Shown here: one piece after another, positions 9,584-20,500 of the stretch
How the letters are laid out: each line of letters begins with the position of its first letter
How positions within the stretch are numbered: the first letter of the stretch is position 1
The notes under the pieces: generated by a model
What the model saw: the letters and a program-made list of their open reading frames with translations, nothing else
The model's database searches: none
What the model was told of the DNA's origin: nothing
Source of the DNA: CAZSXU01 sp964610505
GTDB taxonomy: Bacteria; Arandabacterota; Arandabacteria; JAGLYR01
Direction of reading: 5' to 3'
Assembly (NCBI GenBank): GCA_964610505.1
Contig: CAZSXU010000011.1
Span: forward strand, 1-64,000
Length of the DNA: 64,000 bases
Position numbers and translations under genes: made by a program

Positions 9584-10372
9584 ATGACACCGACAAATGA
9601 CGAGACCCGCCTTTTTGCCGAACTCATCGCACTGACCCGAACGCTGCGCTCCCCGGAGGGATGCCCTTGGGACCGCGCTCAGGACCTCCAGAGCATGCGG
9701 AAATACGTCATGGAGGAGGCCTACGAGCTTCTTGAGGCCATTGATTCGGGCGACCGGGCCCAACTGCTCGAGGAGTTGGGGGATCTCTTCTTCATCGTTC
9801 TTTTTCTCCTCGTTCTCGCCGACGATGGTGATCTCTTCCGCCCGTCGGAGGTCCTCGTCAACACCATCGCCAAAATGAAGCGACGCCATCCCCATGTCTT
9901 CGCTTCGGCGGAGGCCGACAATGAACAGGACGCCTTCCTGTCGTGGGAGTCCGTCAAGCGAAAGGAGAAATGGAAGGACGCGAAAGGGTCCATCCTCGAT
10001 GGCATTCCGAGAACGTTGCCCGCGCTCACCAAGGCCCGCCGAATTCAGGAAAGGGTGAGCGCCGTGGGCTTCGACTGGAAGGAAGCGGGGGGCGCGCTCC
10101 GGAAGCTGGAGGAGGAAATGGAAGAGTTCAAGGCCGCCCTCGAGGAACAATCCTCGGCCGGGACGCATGCCGAAATCGGCGACGTCCTGTTCTCCCTCGT
10201 CAACGTCGCTCGCCTCTTGGGCAAGGATCCCGAGGCCGCACTGGAGCAGACCAACGCCAAGTTCCGCCGCCGGTTCTCGGAGATTGAAAAACACATGGCA
10301 GAGAGTCCGCACCCACTCAGCCTCGAGGAGATGGACCGACTCTGGGACGAGGTGAAGCGGAAAGAGGAGTGA
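9584..10372 (+). CDS. mazG: Nucleoside triphosphate pyrophosphohydrolase MazG
   Basis: Hydrolyses (d)NTPs to NMP and pyrophosphate, cleaning nucleotide pools and in some species lowering ppGpp. The 262 residues match the full-length two-domain MazG. The N-terminal domain has the metal-binding ExxE...ExxD pattern (EEAYELLEAI, then LLEELGDLFF). The second domain repeats it as KLEEEMEEFKAAL and HAEIGDVLFSLVN. The sequence begins with the typical segment SPEGCPWDRAQDLQSMRKYV. The ATG has GGAG seven bases upstream. It stands alone, flanked on both sides by period-7 repeat arrays. Confidence 0.95.
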   Translation: MTPTNDETRLFAELIALTRTLRSPEGCPWDRAQDLQSMRKYVMEEAYELLEAIDSGDRAQLLEELGDLFFIVLFLLVLADDGDLFRPSEVLVNTIAKMKRRHPHVFASAEADNEQDAFLSWESVKRKEKWKDAKGSILDGIPRTLPALTKARRIQERVSAVGFDWKEAGGALRKLEEEMEEFKAALEEQSSAGTHAEIGDVLFSLVNVARLLGKDPEAALEQTNAKFRRRFSEIEKHMAESPHPLSLEEMDRLWDEVKRKEE

Positions 10373-10375
10373 GCC

Positions 10376-10513
10376 CGACAGCCGACACCCGGTAGCCGAC
10401 GTTTCCCCACGTTCCAATCCGAACGGGGGTAGGTCCTTCGGCTCTCGGTTTTGGGTTCTCGGTTCTCGGCTTTCGGTTCTCGGCTTTCGGCTCTCGGCTT
10501 TCGGCTCTCGGTA
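10376..10513. repeat. Degenerate 7-nt-period array
   Basis: Starting just after the mazG stop, units such as GACAGCC, GACACCC and GGTAGCC give way, after a short break, to a long run of CTCGGTT, CTCGGCT and TTCGGCT (about 10438-10513). Spacing of 7 is kept almost throughout while single bases vary. It lies wholly between genes and belongs to the period-7 family. Confidence 0.6.
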
Positions 10514-10545
10514 TAGAAAGGGACCCCTGCAAACGCAGGAGTCCC
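10511..10545 (-). terminator. Rho-independent terminator after the PorV-like gene
   Basis: An 11-bp stem (10520-10530 with 10535-10545, one mismatch) with a four-base loop is followed on the minus strand by TTTCTATAC. It lies 47 bases beyond the stop of the gene ending at 10592. Confidence 0.6.
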
Positions 10546-10591
10546 TCGAAGTTCAGCCTGCCATACTCCCTCGGTAAACGGTCGTTCGAAA

Positions 10592-11506
10592 CTAGAATCT
10601 TCCGGTCAACGCGATTCTGTGACTGCTATCCATGAAATCCTGCCGCTCCGGCAGATAGGCATAGTCGAAACTCACAGATCCGACCCAAAGACCGGCCCCG
10701 AACGTAAGGACTGCGTCGTCCTCGCGTCCCTCGCTGCTCTGAATTCCCGCTCTCAGTGCAGCGAAGTTCCCAGGAACGTAGCAGAACTGGAATTCCGCGC
10801 CCAGATGGAACCGGATATCTTCCTCGCTCATTTTCTCCGCGTCGGCGGCGATCAACAGATCGTCGTCCGCCGTCCTGAGCGCAAGCCCCACCCTGACGTT
10901 CGTCGGGACGCTCTCGCCCCAGTACTGGGTCCCAATATCCTGAACCACCACACCGATGGCCATCTGCCGCGAGGGCACAAACCGCACGGCAGCGTCCAGA
11001 CCGAACCCGGTGTCGGATTCGTCCCCCAATTTCGACATGAGAATCTTGGCGTTTCCACCGACGTAGAAGCCGGCCAGACCGGTTCCGTAGGACAGGAGCA
11101 GTGCGTTGTCGTTCCAGTCCTCCGTGCCCTGTGCGGCGTTGGTCGCGTCGTACAGTTTGATGTCGTTCGTGCCCGAGTTGATCCAGCTGAGGCCCACGGC
11201 GCCGAACTCGAAGTGCTGGCCGTAGCCCAGGTAGTTGTACTTCCGATCGAGGGACATGTCCGAATACATGAAGCTCGCCTCGATCCAGTCAATCTCCATC
11301 AGGCCGGCCGGATTCCAGTAGCCGGCGGTCACGTCGTCCGCCGCGCCCACGTAGGCTCCACCCATGGCCAGGGCCCGGGGGCCCACGCCCATGCGCAGGT
11401 ACGGCGCTCCGTGGGTAAGATCTTCCGCAACACATGGACCCGCCGTGGCCATTCCAACCGCCAGGGCAAGCAGGGACGCTGTCATCACAGTGCTGAACTT
11501 CGACAT
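10592..11506 (-). CDS. PorV/PorQ-family outer-membrane beta-barrel protein
   Basis: Predicted outer-membrane barrel of the PorV/PorQ (UPF0164, FadL-like) type. In Bacteroidota PorV carries type IX secretion substrates to the PorU sortase. The 304-residue protein has a signal peptide (to about residue 28, ending VAEDLTHG) followed by the hallmark segment MGVGPRALAMGGAYVGAADD...YWNPAGL (about 40-70), then alternating strands and a C-terminal aromatic end (ALTGRF). The ATG at 11506 is preferred over upstream codons because AAGGAGG sits nine bases before it. It is 90 bases downstream of the giant secreted protein on the same strand, suggesting it may serve in exporting that protein. True PorV function is an inference. 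Confidence 0.82.
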   Translation of the reverse strand: MSKFSTVMTASLLALAVGMATAGPCVAEDLTHGAPYLRMGVGPRALAMGGAYVGAADDVTAGYWNPAGLMEIDWIEASFMYSDMSLDRKYNYLGYGQHFEFGAVGLSWINSGTNDIKLYDATNAAQGTEDWNDNALLLSYGTGLAGFYVGGNAKILMSKLGDESDTGFGLDAAVRFVPSRQMAIGVVVQDIGTQYWGESVPTNVRVGLALRTADDDLLIAADAEKMSEEDIRFHLGAEFQFCYVPGNFAALRAGIQSSEGREDDAVLTFGAGLWVGSVSFDYAYLPERQDFMDSSHRIALTGRF

Positions 11507-11549
11507 CTTTCTTCGCCTCCTTCGCAAGCCAGGTTTCGAGGGCGGGGCG

Positions 11550-11576
11550 GGAGGGCGGCTCTCAAGGCCGCCCTCC
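11550..11576 (-). terminator. GC-rich hairpin after the giant gene
   Basis: A perfect 10-bp stem (GGAGGGCGGC at 11550-11559 with GCCGCCCTCC at 11567-11576) and 7-base loop lies 20 bases past the giant gene's stop and before the PorV-like gene. There is no T-run on the minus strand, so it may attenuate rather than stop transcription or protect the upstream mRNA end. Confidence 0.45.
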
Positions 11577-11596
11577 GGCCCACCGGCAGATCTATG

Positions 11597-14500
11597 TTAG
11601 TCGGAAGATCCCCTGAGAACGGCGATCTTCACGACGGCCGTGGTGACCTTGCTTCCGTCGTCGGCTTCCACGTAACAGAAGTAGACGCCGTTGGCCACCG
11701 GATTTCCGTCCTGGTCGGCCCCTGCCCACGTCACGCTGTTCAGCTCGTGCGTCATCACCTCGTCCTCGACGAGTGTGACCACGTGGTTGCCGGCGAAGTC
11801 GAACACCCTCGCCGTAACGTGACAGGTCTTGCTCAGGTAGCCGACGACCGATGTGCTTCCGTCAACTTCCGGATCGAACGGGTTCGGGTAGTTGTGTGGA
11901 TCGGTAAACGTAAGCACCTTGCCCTCTGTACCGAAGGTTAGGGTGGCCACGTTGCCGACCGAGTCCTCGTACTTGACCACGACGTCCACCCCGCCAGGAG
12001 TCGGCGAGTAGATCAGGATGCACGTATCTTCGTTGTACGTCCAATGACTCTCCTCAACCTCCTCACCGTCCTCGGTGATCACGATCGTGGACGGGTCGAT
12101 GGGATCGGAGATGCAGTCGGCCGTCAGCTTGATCTGCATGGTCTCGGCACTCAGCGAAGTCAGAATGTCCGACTCCGGCGGCGTCGCGTCGACCATGTAG
12201 CGGCGAACAACCGGAAGCGTCATGTTCGGGTGCGTCATGCTCGTATTGTAGTCGTACACACGATCATAAACGCCGTAATCGTAGTCGTAGATGACCTCAT
12301 CGCGCTCGAGGACTTCGTAGTCGTAGTCGTCGGCACACTCGTTACAGTAACGGTAGCTGTAGAGCACCACCTCGAGGAGCTCGCCGTCGATGAGATCCAT
12401 GGAGATGTCTTCAGCCAGGACTGTGGTCACGCCGTTCTCATCCTCGGTGATCGTCAAGGCGTCCGGCGTCAACTGCATCCGGTACTCCTTGATCTCCGTA
12501 CCGTCGAGATGCGCGTAATCCGAGTCGTCACAGCAGTTCGGATCATCGCGGTCCGGACGGACACCGTAGAAGTCGAGGTAGATGGACCTTGGATCGACAC
12601 CCGCTTCGGTGTCCGTAATGGTGAACTGGACATCGAAGTTTGGCCCGATCGGTCCGGCGGTCCAATCGATCACCGGTCTCGTACGGTCAATGTAGAACTC
12701 GCACGTGGCCGAGACCTTGTCGTACACGTTGTTCCGGGCTGTGAGCTCGAGTGTATACATCTCCCCGGGGTGCAGGAACTCGTTCTCGTTCAGCGCTTCG
12801 ATCGCAAAGAGCCCGGAAATCGAATCGTACCAGTTTTGCCCGCTGGAACTGAAGCCCAGATCGTTGGCGTACGTCCAGTTCTCAGAGAACGTGCCGTTGG
12901 AGAAGATCGTGATGCCGTTGAGCACAGCCTTGATGCTCGAAGGAATCACGCCCTGATCCACGTGGCTGCCGTTCTTCGAGTGTGTGTTGTCCGTGATGTA
13001 GGCCATGAGAATCGGCGTCGCGTTGGTGTAGGTCCGGAGTTCCGTCTCTTCATCAACCGTAACCAGTCTCGTCGCCTTGATGAACGGACCACAGTTGCTG
13101 ATGGAGAGCCCCTGACGCTCGATCACCGAGAAGATCCCCAATGTGCTGGTCTTGAAGGTAACCGTGCAGTTCTCTTCGTCAGCCGCAACGTCCCAGATGT
13201 CCCAGAACGCCCATTCTCCGTCGCCGGACGTCTTGCACGCGCAGTCCCAACGGCCCACCGTGAGCCCGAGGGACTGGAAGCTCCCCTTGAGCGGTGACGG
13301 CGGACAGTACGGAAGCGTAACCGTGGCAACGTTATCCACACTCGGATTGTTGCCGATCAGGCAGATCGAACGCGTGTCGCCCACCGGAGTCAGATGATCC
13401 TGCTGGTGCGGAGGCGTCGGCGGCTGCGGAACCTTGGCCATCCGCAGTCCGTACCAATCCACTCCGTTTCCAGGAGCAATGTCAACGACGACGCCGTCCT
13501 CGCTCACCGGTCCTGCCGTCCCCCGCTCCTGCGAGACACGGAAGACGCGGGTGGTCGCGACCATCGCGTCCACTTCCGGATCGGTGGGCTCAGCCACATC
13601 CGCGTCCCACCAGCTCCCGACTATAGTGACGTCGCCTTCGTACTCCACACCCAGCCAGTTCAGGTAGTAGTACTCCACCTGACGCCAGAGGCCATCGATG
13701 TCGTTGTATTCCGTCCCGATCACATCGACGTACCAGCTATCGCAACCATCGTCGCACGGATAGTCGTGGCCGAAGAAGACCAGCACCGGTCCTCCCGGGC
13801 AGCAGCCTTCGCACTCCACACAATCGTCGCAGGAGACCTCGACATTGATGACCTCACAGTAGCTGTAGAGGTAATCCTCAACAATTCCGAGGGGCTCGAG
13901 CGAGGTGAAATGCTCCGCTCCACTCGGAAGCACGGTCACCCGCTGGGCCTCGGCATCCACCCGGACCTTGAGAGTCGGCGGGTTGACGTCGTACAGCGGG
14001 TTCAACTCGGTGTGATCAACGTCGAACGCGCGGGCCTCGAGGAGGTAATCGCCGCTCGGCCAGTTTCTGAATTCCCACCGGTCGTACGAGCCCCACAGGA
14101 GGTGGTCGTTGCAGTACCCCCAGTTGCTCGGTTCGCCGGTGCGCTTGCCGATGATGGTCCAGTCGGACTCAGCCTTGGCCAGCTGCAGGACGCGGAACTC
14201 AATCTCGCCGATCTCGCCCACTTCAGAGGTGGACGTTGTGTAGACCAACGTACCGGTGATCGGATCGATCGCCCGGAGCGTCACCACCGGCGGCGTGTCG
14301 TCACCGATCGTGAAGTACACTTCCGGACAACAGTACGATCCTTCGTACACGTTGTATGCGTTGTCGATGACCGTCGCACGGACACGGAGGGCCGTCCCCT
14401 GTGGCCACTCGCCGTTGTCCCACATGAGCTCGTAGTAGCCGCTCTGGCCGACTTCGGTCACCGGCAGGCCAATGTCCGACCAGCCGCCCTGATAGACCTG

Positions 14501-17500
14501 GAACTGGACACCCATGACGCCGGAATGGATGATCTCGTCACCGTCATTCCAGCAGCACTCTTCATAGATGCAGTCGTAGTAGGACATTTCGGCCGGATTG
14601 TCCGTGGCGTTTGCGTAGAATGTCATCTGCCCCGCCGGGAACTCGAGAGTCAAGTCACTGTCGAGCGTCGACGTATCGTTGATCATCGCCAGACATCCGA
14701 ACGGCGGGCAGAAGTCCATCGTCGTCTCAACCTCGACGATCGTCTGGTTCCCATCGGTATCGCCGAGGCACTCAATCGCCCTGTCGTGGATGATCGCCCG
14801 GACCATGATCTGGCCGCTGCACTGGTACCAGTTCCAGGCATCCCACTCATAGGAGAACGGAGCGCACTCGTCGGTGGCGATCGTACTCCAGGAAGCAACG
14901 CCACTGCTGGACCACTTGGTCTGCCAGACGACCTTCGCAATGCCGCTGGCATCCGTTGCCGTGGTCGTCAGCGTTACCGGCATCCGTCCCATCATGTCCG
15001 GGATCCCGGTGAGCGTACCGGCGGTCGGTACAGAATTGTCGACCGACACCTGGACCGCCGGGCTGGTGTTGGTGTTGAGGTGCTGATCCGTGGATGTGAC
15101 CCGCAGCCAGGCCGACCCGTCCGCCACGCTGTTCAGCGTTTCCCAGGTTGCGCTGTTCGAGGTCGTCTTCTTGATGAGGTGCCAGGTCTCGTTATCAGTG
15201 GAATACTCCCACTTGTACTCCGTGGCCGTGTAGTTGTCGAGCCTCTTGGCCTCCAGACATACACTACCGCGGACAAACGCCCCGGCCCCCGGACTGGTCA
15301 CAAAGACCTGCGTCTCCGTGTTGTCGAGCATGTAGACCTCGGCGTAGTCGGTCGTGCTGGTACCTCCCAGCACATCCCAATACTCAGCCCAGACGTAGAA
15401 GGTTTCAAAGCCGTCATCGATCGCGGCCGGCGGAATGATGCCGTCGGCCACCGGGTTAAAGGTCGCCGGGAAGTTGGGCGGCGTCGACGACGAGGCAACC
15501 GGATAGTCGGTACCGTCCCACTCGACCCAGTACTGGCACCGGTGCATCTCGTCGCTGCAGGCCTCCGGGAAGGTGGTCTCGCAGGTGATGTCGTCACCCG
15601 GACTCACCCACAACAGACCGTAGCCCCAATTGGTGGGATCGACGAAATCGTTGCCGCCCGAGACCATTCTGGAGACGTAGCCGGTGGGCGGACTGTTGTC
15701 TACCCAAACCTGCGTACACCACCCGTCATTGGGATTGAAGCTGAAATCGTCCGTCGTGCCGTTGCCGTCGAAATCGCCCGTCGTGACCCACCACGTGGTG
15801 TCCCACGAGATGAGCCGAACGTCGTAGCCTTCGGCCAGAGCGGACGCGTCCCACTGGAAGCGGAAGATCGTCGTGCCCGTCCCGCCGGGGCCCGGCTCAG
15901 ATTGATAAACGGTGCTGACATACGTCCAGTTGCCCCAGAGGTCTGGCGTGTTCGTGGGCCTAACGTAGAGGTCGACCTCTCCGATATCGACCGGAGGCTT
16001 GCCCTCCAGCGTGGCGGTGAACTCGACCGTGCCGGTAACCGTGGGCACATCCCGGTCACAGATGTCGTAGGACGTCTCGACGCTGAGAGCAAATGTCGGG
16101 AGCGTGCCGTCGGCGATCACCGTGATCTCGGGCGTGAAGTCCGAATTGCCCGAGGTATCCGTGATCTCGGCCTTGAGCCCGTAGCTTTCGCCGTCCACGA
16201 GTCCCGTGGTGTTCCACTTCGCGTAGTACCACGGATCCAATGTGTTGTCGACGACGTCGACCAGGACCCAGTCCTTGGCGGGACCGGGGTCGTCCATCCA
16301 GATACCGACCGTGGCCACGTCCGCGGAGGTCGGGACATAGACCGTGACCCCCACCTGCTGGCCGATCGGCACCCGCTGGCCGTGATATGGCCAGGCGATG
16401 ACGGCGGCCGGCGGCTCGGTGTCGAGCACGGTCAGGTCGATGCCGTGCTGTCCACCGTTCGGAGACGCGTCGCCCTCGATCCATCCGGCTCCATCGTAGA
16501 CGATGACGTCGAGTTCGACGCCGCCGGCATCGAAGTTGGTGAGATCCAGGTCGAACGCCCACTTCGAGTCCGTGAACGTCACGCCTTCCTGGTAGAGGAT
16601 CCTGTCGGTGTCCAGCCAGACCGACACCTTAAACTCGGTGCTCAGGTTGTCCTGGGCATGGACCACGACGGGAACCACGCCGCTCACTTCCATATTGTCG
16701 GGCGACGGATTGCCGTCGACCGAGAAGATCGTGACGTCCGGCCGCATGGTGTCCAGAGTGAACTCATAGTAGGCCTTGGCGGCCATGAGATCATCGTCGC
16801 TCTGGTAGTTGCCGGCGTCGTCAAACACTCTGGGGATGACCTGGAGCGTCACGTCGCCCTGGGCCGCAAGAAGAGCGGCCTCGGCCGTCGCCAGATCGGC
16901 GGTGGACAGCTCGAACGGAATCGTGGCGTCCGACGCGCCCACGTTGTCGAACGGGCCGGGCTGATCGCCCGCGGTATCCGGATCCATGTCCTTGATGCGA
17001 TACCGGAACTGGCAGCTGGCCACGTCCGGATAGAGTCCTTGGTCGACATCGGCGTGAATCATGATCGGCCGGCTGGCATTGATGAGCCCGCCGTCGCCCA
17101 GCGTGTGGCCCACCGGAATCGAGGCCAGTGTCGCCACGGGCGCCGAGTCGTCCGGCGTACCGCCGGTGACCCAGAACTCGTCGCCGTCGTCGTTGCCGCC
17201 GTCATCGTACCCACGCACGGCAAAGAGCCACGTGGCCTTCGCCTCGGTGATAAGGAAGTCCGAGACCCAGGTCGTCGTGTTGGCGTCGATCGGTCCGCCG
17301 ATCGGCGTCCCGTAGTCGACCGTACCCGTGCCGCCGTCCGTGTACACCATGTAGTGGTGAATGTCGGCGCTGGCCGACCCGGTCCACGTCACCTCGATCC
17401 GGCCGGAATCCAGAATCTCGGCCGCCAGCTGCGTCACCGGCAGAGGCGCCGTGGCGTCCACCAGCAGCTCCTGGACCACCGACGTCGTGTAGGCGATGTC

Positions 17501-20500
17501 GACGGGATCGTAGGTGTTGTAGCCGGAGAAGTTGCCGGCGTCGTCGGCCGCGATCACGTCTACCGTGGCCGAGAAGCCCGCACCGGTGTCCCACAGCGTG
17601 ACGTTGTCCGTCCTCTGGATCACGTGGGAGAAGGTCCAGACGTCGCTCGCACCCTCCGTGAGGACGACGTAGAGCACGTCATCGTCCGCGGTCGGATCGC
17701 CCCACGGAGCCAGGAGGGCCCAGACGGCCGTAATGTCGTCCACGGCGGCCGCATCGGTCATGTCGACGCTCAGGAGAACGGTGTCCCCGATGTTGGCGAT
17801 GCCGTTGCCGTCGGCGTCGGTCGTCAGTGTGACCGTGACGTCCGCGGCGGCCACCATCGGCAGCTCGGTGTCGACGGGAATGAGCGCCTTGGCGCCGTCA
17901 TCCGGGGCCAACGTGAGGACCTTGCTCTGGTCCACGTTGCCCTGGTCGTCCCTCGCCCAGACCTCGACCTTGGCGTCGTCGTCGCCGGCTGCAACATCCA
18001 GATCGCCGCCCTGGACGACGAAGCCCTGCATATCGTTTCCATCCACGTAGGAGAACTGCCCGTCGCCCTCACCGCCGACGGAGAACTCGTCATCCGTCAG
18101 CTCCACTGCGGCGCCCAGGCCGTAGTGGCTGAGGTCCGCAAAGACACGGGAGCCGTTGGCCGTGTTCTCCCACCTCATGTCATAGTTCGGATCGGCCGGA
18201 TCACCCATGTTGACGATGATGTCCATCCGGTCACCGGCATTGACGATGCCGTTGCCCTTGACCAGGTCACCCAGCACGATGAAGGCCTGGTCGACCGGCG
18301 TGTCCGGAGGATCGGTGTCCACCGCGGCATAGGTCGGGGTCCGAGCCGGTCCCCCCAGAGGCAGGCTGGTATCCGTGTTCTCCGGGTAGAAGTATCCGGT
18401 CGACACGTTCCCGGCATCGTCGGTGGCGGTGAACATGACCGCCGTTCCGTCCGCCGTGGGCGGCAGATCCAGGCCGGTTGCGGCCACCGTGAGTACCCAA
18501 CCGAAGTGGTCCGCTCCCATACCGTTGAAGTTGGGAGCCAGGTCGATGATTTCCTTCGTGACGCCATCGTAGTTGGTGGCCTCCACGGTCACCGACGCAA
18601 TGTCCCCGTCAAAAGTCCCGTCATAATAGAAGGTGACGTCGTCCAGGACATTGACGATATCCTCGCCCGGCAGGCCGACGCCGCCGACGTGATCACCCGA
18701 GAGGAACGCGGAGACGTAGTCGAGGTCCATCGTCGGCGGGACGGGATCCAGATCCATCGTCTCCGACGAGGTCACCGTGTTCTCGTTGCCGGCATCATCT
18801 TCGGCCTTGACTTGAATCCCCTGGCCCATGCCGCCGGTGCCGTCCTCGGTCACTTCCAGCTCGAGCGTGAAGGCCGCCTTGGCGATCTCCATTTCCACCC
18901 AGCCGCCGCCGTTGATGGGATCCGCATTCAGCCAGGCCATCACGGCGTCCGGGATGGTGACGTCGATCGACACCATATCCCCGATGCCGGCGATGCCGTC
19001 GTCGTTGTCATCGCCGCCCGAGGCGAAGTCGAAGTCGATGTCGCCCGGATCGAAGTCGGGCGGCACCTGGTCGATCTCCACCGTCGAACCGGTGCCCGTG
19101 ACCCAGTCGGTCTCGTTTCCGGCGTCGTCACGGACACGGCAGGTCGCGCCGAGTTCGTCCTCGATGCCTGCGAGGTCCGACCCCATCGTGTGGTTGTAGT
19201 ACCACAGGCCGGCGTCCATGTCCTCGGTCATGTTCTCAATGCCCGCCGTGACGTCGAGCAGCTCCAGATCCACCTGGACCCTCGACTGACCCAGCTTGGC
19301 GCTGGAGACGTCCGTCAGGCCCTCGGCCAGGATGTCGACGGTGACGATGATGCCGTCGCCGTCGCCCACAATGCCGTCGCCGTTCACATCGCCGTCGACG
19401 CCCGGTGTGTTCGGATCATCCTGGAAGGCAACATACACGTTGCTCGCCGTGAGTGTCGGCACGTCGGTGTCCATGTTGAGACCCGCCGCCGAAGCGACGG
19501 GAGTCGACACGTTTCCGGCCTCGTCGGTGACGATCACCGTGAACATCTCGGTTCCGTCGATTCCGGTCTCGGTCAGGAGGACGTCGCCGTGCCACACGTG
19601 ATCGTCGGCCCCGCCGGCGTCGGCCCCCGTGCCGTTGTCGTTGACCGTGAAGGTCTCACCGAAGGCCTCGCCGTCCTGGGCGACCACCGTCTCCTCGTCC
19701 GCGATGCCCGTCAGATCGATAGCGACGGTGATCTCGTCGGTCGGGGTCGCAGGATTGGCCGGGATGGCACCGGTGAAGTCCTTGTCGACGCCGGTGATGG
19801 TAATGTCGCCCGGCGCCGGAACCGGAATGTCGTTGTCGATATCCGGGAAGGTGTTGGTCGTCGAAGCGATGTAGAACGAGTTTCCGGCATCGTCGATGAT
19901 CAAGCAGTCCACACCCGGATTGGTCTCGTCCTTGTTGCTGCCCGGCTGCACCTCGACGTGCGGCGTGGTCAACACGGGAGCTTTGGCCGTCGTCATGGTC
20001 CAACCGTTCACCGTGGTGGGATCCGTGTAGTCGATGTGCGTGTCCAGGTCGAAGAGGGCGAAGCTGACATCGTCCTCGTCGTCCATGCCGTCGATGTCGA
20101 CGGAGCACCACACCTCGTCGCCCGCCGGGAAGCCCGCGCTTGCCGGGTTCAACCAGGTGTTCTCACCGGCGATGGTCAGATCGGTCTCGATGTCGATCGC
20201 AGCCTCGGTGAGGGTCCCGGTATCCGGAACGACGTTGTCGATGGCCGGGAGCGTCGCGTTGCTCACGAGCGAGATCGAGGTTCCGCCGAGGTCCCAGAGG
20301 GTAACGGTAACCGTGTGCGTGCCGGCCGGGTCATCCGTTCCGGCCCAACCCGGGTCCGCCTGAAGAACGGCAACCTGATTCGCCACGTACGGATTGTTGT
20401 ACGGCGGGTATGCCATCGGCGAGGCCTGGGCTTCCTCGTACGCAGGCACATCCTCGTCGTTGGCAATCACGGTGAAGTCAAAGCCCACATACCCGATGTT